Source: Diprion similis
Taxonomy: Eukaryota; Arthropoda; Insecta; Hymenoptera; Diprionidae
Direction: 5' to 3'
NCBI RefSeq assembly: GCF_021155765.1
Contig: NC_060117.1
Span: 3,362,001-3,426,000 of the forward strand
DNA length: 64,000 bases
The position numbers and the translations under genes were made by a program. Positions 1 through 12,960 of this stretch are shown here, piece after piece; within the stretch, counting starts at the first letter, position 1; each line of letters opens with the position of its first letter. A model generated the notes under the pieces. The model was given only the letters and a program-made list of their open reading frames with translations. It ran no database searches and was not told the DNA's origin.

Positions 1-1336
1 TATTTTGATAGTCCTCGATTCCAGTTACATGGCATTTGTATCCATTTTTCAAATCTTATATTGGAAATGTTATGAAAACTTCTAAATTTTCTTCTAGGTT
101 TGAGAGAAATTGTAAAAACTCAACTCTCGCTCCAAACTTGTCAAAGATTGTTGTAATTTCATTGATTTTCTTAAACTTCCAGAAAATTGTGGAAAAACTT
201 ATTCATTAAAAAAGTGTTTCAACGAATTACGACTTCCTCATTTTCTCACCAATTCCTTGTAATCATCTCGTATTCGAAACTACGCAGGTTCTCAATCCAG
301 ATTTGAAGTTCTTCGCTTCGTGTCAATCGGCAAATACTGTACGTTTGCATGACAACATAAGGAAAATCCACAACTCGTAATCGTTGGCTGTACAACGGTA
401 GCTGCGATTCAAAGATTACAAGAGATTATCTCATCCTTCCGCAGGACAATTCACACAAGCAGCCGCCGTTTGCAAAAACTGGGTTTGTCAATTCTTTTGA
501 ATTTTGTATCGCTACGTCATATACCTACGCAGTTTCATTACATAAATGTGATCAACGCTCGATATTTATAATAAAACAAGCTTCGTTCATATTTTATGCT
601 ACAATTTACTAAAAACTTGCATACGAATTCACATAAACGTCTGCGGTAAAAATTGAAAAGCGTTCAAATTTCTGCGCTCTTCTCAAGTTTAAACTGATGA
701 TTTAAATTCGAATTTCTTTTCCGTTTAAGAAATTATTTCAGAAAAAAATGGAAAATTTTTTATCGGAACGAAACAAAAAATTGATTATTCAAAAACTTTC
801 TCAAGTTACAGGCCCTGTTTTACAGTGGTAAAGATTCCACCTTCTCGGCAAAATTTTCACAAACGTCTACCGATAAGTCGATCATTTTCCTCACTGAGTG
901 CCTCTGACATTGAGGTGCAAGTTGAATACGCGTCATGGATGGCACGTTGGTGGGAGAGTCGAAATCACACTCGACGCTCGAGTGGGGATGGGTTTTTCCT
1001 TCTAAGAGGAATATAGCTCATTAAATTACTGATTTATTGATAAACTCGCCACAAGTTCTATCCACGTGTAGCCTCGTTGATTTTTCAATCTACTTTATAT
1101 TAGAATTGGTTCAGTCTTTAAACGTTACAGACCGACTGTCTTCTTTCGATTTATTAATATTTACAAGTTTTAATTTTTTTCTAATTCAATCTCGATACTT
1201 CGCCACTCAAATTACCGGAAAAATGAAACTGCACTAAGGTTCGAGTGATTTTCTACTTTTAATTTTTTCCTACCGATTCCCGTCATTCTTCAGGTTCTCA
1301 CGTTGATATTAAATCGATTTACCGAGGAACACGAGG
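1..1336. other. 5' flank of transporter gene T1
   Basis: AT-rich sequence without a supportable coding exon. The short reading frames at 825-1016 and 1037-1237 have no recognisable domain and no splice context that I trust. A plausible 3' splice site (a CAG at about 1292-1294 after a pyrimidine stretch) lies shortly before the T1 start codon, so part of this region may be 5' UTR or a UTR intron. Confidence 0.4.
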
Positions 1337-4300
1337 ATGTTTTCGTCTTGGAAAATCTGTTGTAAGTAAAAAGAAATTAAACAATATTTCTATGAGGGAT
1401 ATTTAGGAGAAGACGCAGTTTTTTTTCAATCCTTCATAACTGTGCAAATCGTTTCAGTTCGCGGACCTATTGTTGTTGACGTGTAAACAAATGTTAATTT
1501 TTCGTTTATTTTCGTACTTAAATTTTGCACACAGAAATAAAAAACTTGTTCTGATTTAAGAAAATGTTTTTTAAACATCTTATTGTTCACTTAACGCTGG
1601 AATCAAACCTTCGTTCCAAGTATATAACGAATAATATTAGGGACAAATTAGAATCTAACGATTTGTAATCACATTTAATTCCGTCAAGTTATTTAATAAT
1701 TTTTATGTTTGTTAACTAAAGTCATTGCAAAAGTTGATTAAGCCATCATGAATTGAAAAACTTGTCGAAAAAACCAATCTCTGAACCGTAACGAGCACTA
1801 CAAGGCTGGAGAGACAAAGAACGAAGAAATGGGATAGCAAGTTTTCCAGAGTATGGTTTTTCAAATGGTATTTCATTTTATTCTTCCACCGATCATGTGA
1901 TTGATTACATGGCAATTTTTTTGCGATGAGATAATCGTCAGCGGGCCAAGACGCAGGATATGAAATTCAGGAATAATGATTATGACGATAAGATTGAAAT
2001 CGCGGTGTTGAGTATCATTATCGCCGGTATCTGTCGCCACCGATTATATGTATAGTGTATTAATTATGCTTCTCAGGGCATTATTGTAGAATTGTACACA
2101 AGGTTGTTGAATATTTTTATAGAAATGTATTTGTGGCTCTTGCATTGGTGTACCGCGTCGATGAGCTACCGTTCAATCACTATCTGAATAATTAAAAAAC
2201 GATCCACTTGAGAATATGCCGCTTATCTATACATATGCCTTGATTATCGATCAATACGAAGGCAGATTTATCACGTTTTAGAGAGCCAACTGCGAAGCAG
2301 GGTGGAGTCAGAATATATTATTAATTCATTTGTCTTCTTATCCACTTTCAAGTGCTTTCCGAATTTCTTCCCATCCTGTCCTGTTTCCTGACTTACTTCG
2401 AAAAACGAAGGCGATAAAAAAAGGAATGCACTTTCATATGCTCATCACGCTATGTCACGTACGAAACCCATGTTCACTTTTAACACCTCAACAAGGAATC
2501 CTCATCCCGGTTGCTCTTAAACGCAAAAGTGAAGTCGAACCCAGTCGCACGGGTAGTAATTGTGCACTGTGTTATTTTGTATCCATTAATTTTTTTTTCA
2601 ATCATATCGCAGGTGGGAGAGTGCGGCAACGATGGGTATTTGCGGTGATGGGATGTTTGGCGATAACAGTGTCATACGCGACGCGAATTTGCTTATCACT
2701 TGCCATTACGCAGATGGTGACAACCGCCGAATCGTCTTCAAACAGCACTACAGACGGAGAAACTTGTTCGGGGACTCTTTCAGCTTCGTCGAGTAGCGCT
2801 GGCAGCGAAACGTACGACTGGGATGAATACACTCAGGTAAAATAACGTCCGATGCTTGGGCTATTTTTTTTTTTCAAAATTCTGTCCACCATGTATCGGA
2901 TACGCCAGAATGAGTTCTTTAAATTAGACACCGCATTGAAGTTCAGTAGTACGAAAAACCTTGAAAGACCTTGAATTTTCGGAAGAATCCATTCACTTTT
3001 GCGAACTCTGTTCTACCACGTCGAATCCGCAATTTTTAATCCGGGAATTCCAATATCGCATCGTGATCTGTCAGGATCTCAAATAACACCATGCTCATAG
3101 CAATACGCACGTTGTGCGTTAAGGACAAATCGCGCAGTTCTTGTTCACTCACATACAAGCTTCAACGATACCTTTCATGAGACTTGATTAACCTATTGAA
3201 CGAATCTGTCAATTGCAACCATCCATTCTCCATCATCATCAACCATCCATGAGAATCGTCTTCTGATATCACGTCAAATATCGAACTGCCCAAAAATAAG
3301 TTTGGATGAAATTATTAGGACGTGTTGTGTCAGAGAAGCAGCATTGCCATAGTTGATCAAGTATCAAGCGAACCGTCATTATGACACCTGTAAATCACGT
3401 TCCAGGGAATCATTCTATCGAGTTTCTACTGGGGTTACATAGTATCCCAAGTACCAGGAGGCGTTATGGCGGATAAATTCGGAGGAAAGTACACCCTGAG
3501 TGCATCAATCCTGTCATCGACGACATTTACCCTGCTGACACCATTGGTAGTGAATAAATTCGACTCGACGGGATTAATAGTGCTCAGAATCTTGATGGGA
3601 CTTGGTGAAGGAACGACATTCCCAGCGTTGAACGTGCTCATAGCGGAATGGGCGCCGCCGCATGAAAGGTCGAAGATCGGGACGATGGTGATGACGGGAA
3701 CACAGGTCGGATCGGTCGTGGGAAACGCTTTGTCCGGAATCTTGCTCGAATACTCGCCGATCGGGTGGCCGCTGGTCTTCTACTTCTTCGGTAGTCTCAG
3801 TGCCTTGTGGCTGGTGACCTGGATTCTCTTCTTCCACAGCAACCCGGACATCCATCCGTACATCAGTGAGACCGAGAAGAAGTACATCCAGGACAAGATA
3901 AGCGAGAACACGAGGAAGCACACTCAGCCAATCCCCTGGCGCCACATGGCGACCTCTTTCCCGCTCTGGGGTCTTCTCATCGGCAAGTTCGGACACGACT
4001 GGGGCTACTACACTATGGCAAACGATCTCCCAAAGTACATGAACAACGTCCTCAAGTTCTCCATAACCTCGAACGGCCTCCTCACCGCTCTACCCTACCT
4101 GGCGATGTGGATCCTGAGCAACATATCCTCAGTCCCTGCCGACTGGCTGATAAAAAGCGGTAAGATGACGACCACCCACGTCCGCAAGGTCTTCACTACC
4201 TTTGGCTCTGTCGGACCAGCGATCTTCCTCGTAGCAGCGTCCTACGGCGGATGCAACCGCGTCCTCGTCGTTATTCTCTTCATTATTGGCGTCGGTTCGA

Positions 4301-4647
4301 TGGGACCGTACTACCCTGGATTAATGGTTAACGGTGTCGACCTCAGTCCCAACTACTCGGGCACGTTGATGGCTTTCATGATCTCCACTGGCTCCCTCGC
4401 TGGAATAGTGACGCCCTACGTGGTCGGAGTGCTAACTCCTAATCAGACCGTGACTGAGTGGAGATTAGTGTTCTGGATCACCTTCGCTGTGTTCATGGTG
4501 ACGAATGTTGGCGTTTTGTTTTGGCAAAAGGGCGAGATTCAGTACTGGAACGACCTGGAAAGCCGGAAGAACGAACCCAAGGATGTTGAGAGCGAAGGAA
4601 CGGCCGTCAAGAACGTGGAAAACTTTAGTACTAAGGCTGTCACGTAG
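1337..4647 (+). CDS. SLC17-family MFS transporter T1 (3 coding exons)
   Basis: Predicted 12-TM solute carrier of 496 residues, related to sialin, VGLUT and insect 'putative inorganic phosphate cotransporters'. Exons: 1337-1361, 2613-2836, 3406-4647, joined in phases 1 and 0 with GT-AG borders. Exon 1 gives MFSSWKIC. Exon 2 gives TM1 (MGCLAITVSYATRICLSLAI, with the conserved Arg) and a Ser-rich loop ending in YDWDEYTQ. Exon 3 opens with GIILSSFYWGYIVSQVPGG (TM2) and carries LRILMGLGEG in TM4, WAPPHERSK after TM4, LPKYMNNVLKF in the second half, and WRLVFWITF near the end. Both TM4 residues homologous to VGLUT2 Arg184 and Glu191 are present, so transport competence is expected. The start was chosen because the same 25-nt exon precedes every array member. 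The substrate cannot be told from sequence; organic anions or phosphate are the family precedents. Confidence 0.9.
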
Positions 4648-6082
4648 AAACAGTTGTAACCAAGAAGAACTTGCTCTTCCATACTTGTCTCGTCGTCATT
4701 ACAGTCAATGAGCGTCATAATCGTGCATCACTGTAAAGAATTTCGTGGCAAGCGATCGAAGTGCTCGGGATGCAGGCTGACGACGAGCCCTCACGGCTGC
4801 TACCATCTCAAACTAAATTGTTGTTATTTAGTAATCGTAAGAAATGTCTTTCATGAAACAATTTCTCAACTCCAAGAAACCGCTGCAGATGCGCACATTG
4901 GATGTATTGCAACAAATTTTATCAAGCTCCAGGAACCTACTGCGACAAAATCTTATCTTCAACGGTTTGGCGTGAAATTATTTCCAAACATTTTCGTATA
5001 CGTTTAATCAAATTGCGATGATAGAATTTGATAAATTATCGCTTTTGCCAGACGTGTTACTGTGGAATCAAAAAACAGTCCTCTTTACTTGGAGATCTTT
5101 TAATCAGCTTCTCGTGTTCAAATTTCAGTTTTTTCTTATCATTTTCTCGACGAACGATCTCCCTAACGATAGTATAATCATCTATTAAACAGGGCCGCAC
5201 GAGTGGCGTAAATAAGTCTAAACTGACGGTCATTATCAGTTACCGAAGCTGTAATCACGTCCCCGATGTTTACAGTTAAATTTCAATGTTTTCAATTATA
5301 TCTTTCCAGTCGCAATATAAAATGAAAAAATGTGTAACAAAATTTCATTAAAACTAATTTACGAAAAAAAAAACAAGAAAATTATTTTCCGACGTTTAAG
5401 ATATTCTGCGTATTATCGTTATTTGATTTCTCTTCTAATTTCATATTTCAAACAATTATTCTTCCGTGAATTTAATTTTCATTCAACCTTGCTTAGTTCC
5501 CTAAGTCTTGTTCTGTTTTCATAATCCGGTTCTATTGTTCATAAAAAACAAGTATTTTTTTATTATTTGCTGATTTCTCTTTGTTGTTTGAATTTACAAA
5601 CATCTCGAACTACTTTTTAATTTTTACTTACTTTCAAATTGGATCATTGAATCATAATGCGAAGCTGCCATGATTCCTACACTTGTTTGAACTTACAGGA
5701 TATTTTTTTTTTTTTGTTTGCAAAATAATTTACTAACTTTTGCAGACATATTTACAAAAAAAAAAAAAAAAAAAAAAAAATTGGTTGACGACGACACCCG
5801 TATAAAATTTAAAATTCATTCTCTTTCTATGAACAGTGTAACTATCGTGGAGACATTTTCGAAAAATTGGAGGATTGGACTGAAAGAACAGAGGTAAATG
5901 CAAAAAAAACAAAAAAAAAAGGCAAAAATTGCAATAAAAATCAGTGATAATAGGATATCGAAATTATTTGCTGTAAATCTCATGATTGTTCCGATTATAG
6001 ATAATTGATATTTTTTCTCCGGATTTTCAATACCGTACGTAGCAAAAAGTTGTCAATCATTTGTCTGCAGTTGTGATTTTGG
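4648..6082. other. T1-T2 intergenic spacer, AT-rich
   Basis: No gene seen. It holds the T1 3' UTR, a 25-nt poly-A run at 5756-5780, and several shorter A or T runs. No single convincing polyadenylation hexamer stands out close to the T1 stop. Confidence 0.5.
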
Positions 6083-6566
6083 TGAATTTTTTTTTTTTTT
6101 TTGGCAAAAAAGGAATTTATATAGTTTATCGAAACCTTGAGAACATTTTATACATACATTCAAATAAGCATCGAAATTTGTTTAAGTATTTCCTCTGAAA
6201 TTTTTTACAGTTTTTATCTGAAATCAATAGGGCTTCAAATTTACTTCAAGGACATGTCTTGTTTGGAAAAAAAAAATGGAAATTTGTATTTCTCAGAGGT
6301 TTTCTAAACAAAACAGCACGAATTTTGACCATTATTTAAAAAACAAATTTCCATAAAAAAACACACACTTTAAAAAATAATATTACTCCAAATTGTTCTT
6401 AAAACAAATTTGAAAGTAAATCGGTTTCAGATGAACGCTGTGGTCTCCAGAATGTACATGAAGGAAATACTACAAAAAAATCACAATATTTATTTAAATA
6501 CATGTATAAAATGTTCTCAAACTTTAAATAAATTACAAACATTCCTTTCTTGCCGAAAAAAATTCA
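6083..6566. repeat. Foldback / MITE-like inverted repeat
   Basis: The left arm (about 6083-6180) and the right arm (about 6485-6566) are imperfect reverse complements. Outer ends read TGAATTTTTTT on both strands, followed by a GGCAA-AAAGGAAT block. An inner block, GAGAACATTTTATACAT, is matched on the opposite strand near 6505. There is no coding capacity, so it is probably a non-autonomous DNA element. No target-site duplication could be fixed because the ends are T-rich. Confidence 0.6.
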
Positions 6567-7381
6567 TGAAAATCCCTAAAACGAAACGGTAGTCCTGAAC
6601 CTATTTCCCCCCTTAACTTTTGACTGCCACATCTGGGGTCCTTGTGTAAGTATTCAAATGATGTCCTTGAAATATTTATTAAGTGTGAGTTTGGCTTAGT
6701 TCAAGCAACATTTTTACCTAGAATATTATGGTGATCAATTTTTTTTTACTAGTTCTCGAGTCCTACGTGCAAAAATTTTTATTCAACTTTCAAAAATGAT
6801 CCATACTAATGACGTCCGTGATCGATAATCCATCGAACATTTCACAAGATTGGAAAACACGTTATTAAACACAAAGGATTGTAAAAATTGAATAATCCCG
6901 CACGTATAAACGACATTTTGATTCCCTGTAATTACCGATAAGCGATCTATTACCGGTTATCGTTACCACACGTTAAGACTAAATTTCTATTAAAATCAGT
7001 GAAAACTAAATTAGTTTCGATGAAAACTCGACGTACATATGGATCAACATCAGCGGAGTCCACGATCGTCCTGCCTCTACAAGTGCGTCGAAAGCTCGTT
7101 TCTGACGGTGGAATTGCCTCGGTATTCGCAGATCGTCGTCGGACACGGCGAGTTACAGTGCATTTATTTCTTTTGATTTTTGGTGTTTGTTTTAGCTTCA
7201 AAGCGCTCGTTCTGGCTCGTTTTTTTTTTTTTTTTCAAATATTGGTTCTGGAAAGAATTTGACAAAGTAGTGCCAACTGCAAGTTTTGAACTTCATTATT
7301 GTTATGGTTTATTAGTTTATCAGGTTTTACCAACGTATGTCTCAATTTTTTCCATTAATTTTATTCATCTAAATCCACGAA
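6567..7381. other. 5' flank and leader of T2
   Basis: Non-coding. Contains GATA-type motifs (GATAAG near 6938) and a leader whose decayed copy is found at about 12120-12360. The reading frames here (such as 6999-7262) lack domain or splice support. Confidence 0.4.
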
Positions 7382-9733
7382 ATGTTCTCATCGTGGAAAC
7401 TTTGTTGTAAGTTTTTATTTATCTTTCTAATGTGGCGAAATTCGAAACGACTGTAATTTTTTTTAGTTAGTTATTAATATACTAGTAAAGAGAAATTTTC
7501 CGGATCGGATTCTATCGAGTTTAGCGTGAGAACCACGTGCATTATAACTGACTTCCACGTGTATGTCTGGATCATCTTTAGAAAAATTGGTAATTCTTAC
7601 AACCGTAGCTTCAGGACCTTGACGTTCTTCAAGGAGAATAGAATACATCTTCATTTGATATTCAAATTTTATATTGATCATTGTTCCGTAGTCAGCAGCG
7701 ATGAAATTCCACAGCAGGTGGATAGTTGACTCGGTTCTCATCCTAAAGTCGGATTTGATTCTTTGGAAAGATTATACTTATGGAAAACTGGACCTTCGTG
7801 AATAAGCGAATAATAATGAAAATTCTTGCCTAACTTTTCAAAATCCGCAAAATTGGTCTGAAAAGGTTGTTCTTTAGACATGAAACAGAGAGTTCATTGA
7901 TTTGGTTGAGTTTCATGGAAAAACTTAGTTTATGTTGGCCAGCTTTTACCACCAAAAACTCCACAAGTTGTCGACCTTGAATATATAAATTTGAATCTAT
8001 AAAACACAAAGTATTGCTTCGCTTTCAGACAAATAACTATAGAAGTTGAAAGATACTATTTCCGAAAGTTATTCTAATTTGAATTTCAAGGTTCACGAGT
8101 ACCGCAGCGATGGGTGTTCGCGATCATGGGATGTCTGGCACTTGCGAACTCGTTCTGTATGCGCATTAGCCTGAGCATAGGAATCACTGAGATGGCAAAA
8201 CCGGCCGCAAAGTCCAACATTACAAGCCGAGACGAAACGTGCCCGGCACTAAGCTCAAGTTCCTCGACTTCTAGTCTAAGCAGTAACACCTACGACTGGG
8301 ATGAATACACGCAGGTGAGGAACTCTTGATGCGGTTGACGATTAACGAGAGGTCGCGATTGAGGAGAGCTCATGATGATCAGAATCATACCACAACCTCA
8401 CCTCACGTGATTCCTGTGCACGATGTCAAAAGTATAAAATGTACGTTTGGAATTCGAACCAAAGTTTAAAAATTGAATATCATTTCAGGGTATCATCCTT
8501 TCAAGTTTCTTCTGGGGTAGCACCCTCACTCCAATACCGGGAGGTATACTGGCCGATAAGTTTGGCGGAAAGTACGTCTTGGGTATCGGCATTTTGTCCC
8601 AGGCGATATTCACAATGCTTACACCATTGGTGGTCGAAGCGTTCGACGCAACGGGGCTGATAGTTCTCCGAATTCTGATAGGTTTTGGCGCAGGAACGAC
8701 ATTCCCAGCACTGTTCGCACTCACAGCCCAATGGGCGCCGCCGGAAGAGAGGTCCAAGATCAGCACGGTTGTGACGTCAGGAATGCAGGCTGGAACGTTG
8801 CTGGGAACATCGATCTCCGGAGTCCTGATTCAAAATTCCTCCATGGGGTGGCCAGTGATCTTCTACTTCTTCGGCACCCTCGGTGTGGTTTGGTTCCTGG
8901 CCTGGATTCTGCTCTGCTCCAACCACCCTGACTCGCATCCGTTCATATCCGACCAGGAGAAGAAGTACCTGCACGACGCTATGGTCGAGCACACACAGAA
9001 AGAAACTGGGCCGACGCCGTGGCGGCAGATCCTGACCTCAGTACCAATGTGGGCTTTAATTGTAGTCAACATCAGCGAGGGTTTCGGGTTCAACATGATA
9101 TCAACGGACCTTCCGAAGTACATGAGCAGCGTCCTCAAGTTCTCGATACAGGCGAACGGCGTTCTGTCGGCTCTTCCCATGCTCGCGATGTGGCTCAGCG
9201 CCCTCGTCGCGTCCTGGTTTGCCGACTGGCTGATAGCTGCGGGCAAGATGTCAAGGACGAGGTTGGGCAAAGTATTTACAACCGTTGGTATAGTCGGACC
9301 AGCGGTTTTCCTCGTCACCGCGTCCTACGCCGGGTGCGATCGCACCCTCGTCGTCACCCTGTTCACCGCCTCAGTAGGTATGATGGGAATCGCGTTCCCC
9401 GGTGCGGGGGTGAACACCTTGGATCTGAGTCCCAACTACTCTGGTTCTCTGACAGCTATAACGAAGTTCGCTTCGGCTCTCGCCGGCATTGCAGCACCCT
9501 ACGTGGTCGGCGTAATCACCCCGAATCAGACGCTTGAAGAGTGGAGAATTGTATTTTGGATCACGTGTATCCTACTTTTGGTGTCAAATTCAATATACGT
9601 TATCTGGATGGACGGTGAAGTCCAGTATTGGAATGACCCTAACTTCGGAAACCGTAAAATAATGAATTTTGAGAATGAGAAACAAGTCGCTAAAGACCAA
9701 CCGTCGTCCAAGCAACGGTTCCGATATTTATAA
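7382..9733 (+). CDS. SLC17-family MFS transporter T2 (3 coding exons)
   Basis: Predicted 497-residue 12-TM carrier. Exons: 7382-7406 (MFSSWKLC), 8091-8314, 8489-9733; introns are 684 and 174 bp. Exon 2 encodes CSRVPQRWVFAIMGCLAL, the TM1 Arg in FCMRISL, and a Ser-rich luminal loop with an N-glycosylation motif (SNIT). Exon 3 starts GIILSSFFWGSTLTPIPGG, so the usual GYVVTQ of TM2 is altered. TM4 reads LRILIGFGAG: the Arg is kept, but the Glu normally found in GEG is Ala. WAPPEERSK and LPKYMSSVLKF are normal. The C-terminus has the usual YWNDPNF motif followed by a short polar tail. The gene body is the closest relative of pseudogene T3, whose second intron is almost identical. The missing Glu suggests altered coupling or substrate, which is an inference. 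Confidence 0.9.
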
Positions 9734-10777
9734 TCAAGCACTTGTTGACCGATTTTTTTCATCTTGCCAAGTTGCCGCATGAATAACGTTCACGATTTTC
9801 TACCTTCGTAGGACTTACGAACACTGTTCCAACTCGACGTATGAAAATCCGACTTCAAAGAACGTATTCGAGGTCACGTAAAATACTTTTGAAATTGAAA
9901 ATTGAACTTAAATTGAAAATGTTGTCCAAGAAGAATCCACTGGACCAGCAGATTTCAGTGTTAGTACAAAGAAGGCAAGAATTTCAGCTGTCCAAGTGAG
10001 ATTTTTCACTGCAGTAGCAAAAATTTCACTGGTATACTCTTTCTGAATGAACACTAAAATTTACTGGTTCAGCGAAATTTTTGTTCCGTGAAATTTTGTA
10101 ATTGGGCAATGTTTTTAGCTTGAATTGATGTATCATGCAAAATAAATAACTTAAGTTTGTCGTACATGTAACGTATGTCCGAGATCACGATTAATATTCG
10201 CCCAACATGAGCCTAAAATTTGTATGACCATCATTGTTTTCGTAAGGAATTTTCGAGCTCCTCTCCTATTCACTCATTGTCAGCCCTTCATCGCCCAAGA
10301 TTCACCGTCACTATAGATTCTACAATTTTCATTCCCGTGCACCGAGCGCTGGCTTGGAAATGCTGCGCATTTCCTCAGAACCAAATAGTTTCAAGTCGAC
10401 GCTCAAAAGGCGAAGTGAAATTTGAAAACTTGATTATACATAACAAAATTTCCCGAAGAGTCAAAGGCTCAGCACAGTAAGAGTACTTTACTTATTAACA
10501 TACCGTTTGCAAAATTGACGCAGAAAATGTACAACCCATCCATTCACATCATCAATCGTCGCACAACCGCGATGTCTTCGATTCTCTATCACGCGGCCAA
10601 TTTCCACGATTAAACTACGCCAACTGCATCAAATAAGTTTGAATATCTGAGAATTGCCGCAATATTCTGTGCAAGCTGATTCCTATTTGCATCTTTTCAA
10701 ATTTCGCAACATCAACATCGATTATTGTATCGGTAGCTCGACACAATTCGTTCTCGGGAATGCCGAATAAGCGATTG
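9734..10777. other. T2 3' region and spacer
   Basis: Contains the likely T2 3' UTR, which resembles the T3 3' flank: both have a block centred on tacgaacactg about 90-100 bp past the stop. No supportable gene. The frame at 10220-10480 is low-complexity and has no recognisable domain. Confidence 0.45.
10141..10146 (+). terminator. Candidate polyadenylation signal of T2
   Basis: AATAAA about 410 bp after the T2 stop codon, the first canonical hexamer downstream. Use is inferred from position only. Confidence 0.4.
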
Positions 10778-12750
10778 TTACATGTCGCGGCTCATTCTAC
10801 TTTCAGCAAAGTGGAAAATTTCCAACTTTGAGTAAACAACGGTGAAGACGATACATTGTAAAAATAATGATTCAGGTGCAAGTCGGGCAACGTTGCGATT
10901 GTAAATCAGCCCATCCATGCAGCTAAGAAGTCGAAGATCATCTAGATTGTCAAAAATTTTTCACGAAAATACCCGTAACCTAAATACGTGCAAACTTACC
11001 AACGTTGCCGGGTAATGGAGAAGTTACTCGGATGTCTGGGTTTGGATCTGGAATGAACAAAGAAGAAAATTTTAATTAATTCAGCCAAGTGGATGTTCGG
11101 TTCTCAAATTAGGTATTGATGTTGTCTACTTCTATATTTATTTACTGCGTGTTAAGAAGGACTGAAAATCGGTTTTAAAAGTGGATTATCTTGGATTATT
11201 AGACAATCATGTAAATAAAAGTACTCTCACCTCCTCTGGGCTGCTCCACACTCCATATGCAGTAGTTCTCGTAGCATCTCAGGTTGGATGGTCAAGCGAT
11301 GCATTTTGACACTGCAATAAAAATATAAAAAATTATCCCTGACATAATGTATGTACACTGAGCAGATTTCATGTCACTGCAAATTGTAGCGTGTCAAAAT
11401 AAATATTATTCTTATTAATTGAACCGCTGTAAACTACGTTCAATTTCATTTTCGCTTATCGAATTCCCGTTTTGATTATTATCCAGCATGATATACGGTA
11501 ATCTGGTGGTAAAAATTGATACTGAATTCTCAAAATAAAACAAATTGTCCAGGTCGTCGCCGTGTTATTTCTCATATTTTACAGGATAGATTGACAAGTA
11601 ATGACTTAGTTTAGAATATTTGTTGAAAAGACACGAATTGAAGCATAGAACAGCTATCAATTTTTTTTCTACTTTCCCTCTTCTATAGATATTATTTATA
11701 CCGCTGTAAAGATTTAGAATAATGAAAAACGTTTTTATATCGTTAAGTTGAATAAAAAATTTAGCTGCAATAAAATGAGAGTTGTTTCAACGTTATTTAC
11801 TCATCAAACATTGTTTTTAGATGAGTTTAAATTAATATCAAGAAGTAAAGAGAGAAAGTATAAATCCAGGAAGAAATGGGTAGCCAGATTGTATTTTATC
11901 GCAGTGCCGGGTTAACGCAATCTATATTGTCACTAAATGCGCTTTATCAAATCTGGAGATAAGGAAAGTGTTGAATATTCTTGTAGTTCGATAATGATAT
12001 ATCCGCCTAATTAATCATATCCATGTAATTATTAACAGAAAAGGCGAAAAGATAAGAGAGGCAGAAGATATAACCAGCTAAAAATTGACAAACGATTTGA
12101 TAGCCGATTAATTCAGCTAACCGTTTAGGATAATGTCCTTAAACCGTTTATCAAGTGTAAGTTTGACTCATTTCAATTTATTGAGATTGTCATTTGTTGA
12201 ATTCACAAATATCTTTTCTAAGAAGAATTTAACAAGGTTACATCAAACGCGAGTTTTAAACTTTATCATTATTGAATTTAATCATTTTCTGAATTTTTTC
12301 CGTTGATTTCATTCATCAAATGCCAGGGAATATTTCCACACAGAAATTTTGCTATCATTTTCTTAATTTTCAATCCGAGCAATTCGATGATATGCAGTCA
12401 AAAATCAGTCTGAGAACTCCCAAGCCCCGAATCAAAAAACATCGCAAGAATAACGACTGGAAACGAAGCATCTTGCCCAGCGAAAGAAATGCAATAAGCC
12501 GTCTCATCTCGATAAAAATAAGGTAAATAATTCCAGGAGAGCTTCGTAACGAGACAGAAAAATTAGAACGCAGTATGCTCGTACAGAAAAATCTATGAGA
12601 AGTACGCATTTGAACCATAAACATCACTCGACTCACCTCTGTGTTGTTTGCAGCAGATGAAATTGACGGTATCAGCTCGATCCGCCAGGCATCGATCGCA
12701 TCCGATTTTCACTCGCCCATATTCACCACTTGACACTACGCAACCACGCA
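10778..12750 (-). other. Candidate spliced minus-strand transcript (small protein or ncRNA)
   Basis: Four exon-like blocks have good splice borders on the minus strand. They are a 5' exon ending at 12637 (donor gtgagt), 11231-11311 (81 nt), 11000-11047 (48 nt) and 10778-10922. From an ATG at 11304 a single frame stays open through the last three blocks and ends at 10778, giving a possible 88-residue protein. From the ATG in the first exon the frame hits a stop soon after the first junction. I recognise no domain. The 5' end lies beside a CpG-rich patch that could be its promoter. It may equally be a long non-coding RNA. Confidence 0.3.
12120..12360 (+). pseudogene. Fossil 5' end of an SLC17 array gene
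   Basis: About 12130-12325 aligns by eye with the leader of T2, in two blocks near 6657-6709 and 7250-7375. At the place where T2 has its 25-nt first exon, this copy shows a decayed version near 12330-12358: the start codon reads ATA and the donor GT is lost. No matching second or third exon was found before T3, so only the 5' end survives. Confidence 0.5.
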
Positions 12751-12779
12751 TTCTGTTATCAGAAAACACCAAACACACA

Positions 12780-12960
12780 CACACGCACACCGTATATCAC
12801 CTGCTAAGCGCCGCGACGCCCTCAGACCGCGTGGCGCCCCGCGCGAGCGCCGTACGCAAATTGAGCTTCGTTTAGTTTCGACCGAAGCTGACCGATCGTT
12901 CATGTAAACACGGAACCGTGCTGGTTGGGTTTCCGTTGTTCGCTGCGTCAGGCGTTGACC
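12780..12960. promoter_or_regulatory. CpG-rich promoter-like patch
   Basis: About 180 bp rich in CG dinucleotides (12805-12960) inside an otherwise AT-rich spacer. It lies immediately upstream of the first exon of the candidate minus-strand transcript. Promoter activity is inferred from composition and position. Confidence 0.35.

Noticed and set aside
2330-2845. A 171-residue frame covering T1 exon 2
   Set aside because: The first two thirds are intron sequence. The acceptor at 2611-2612 and the shared 25-nt first exon explain the gene better.
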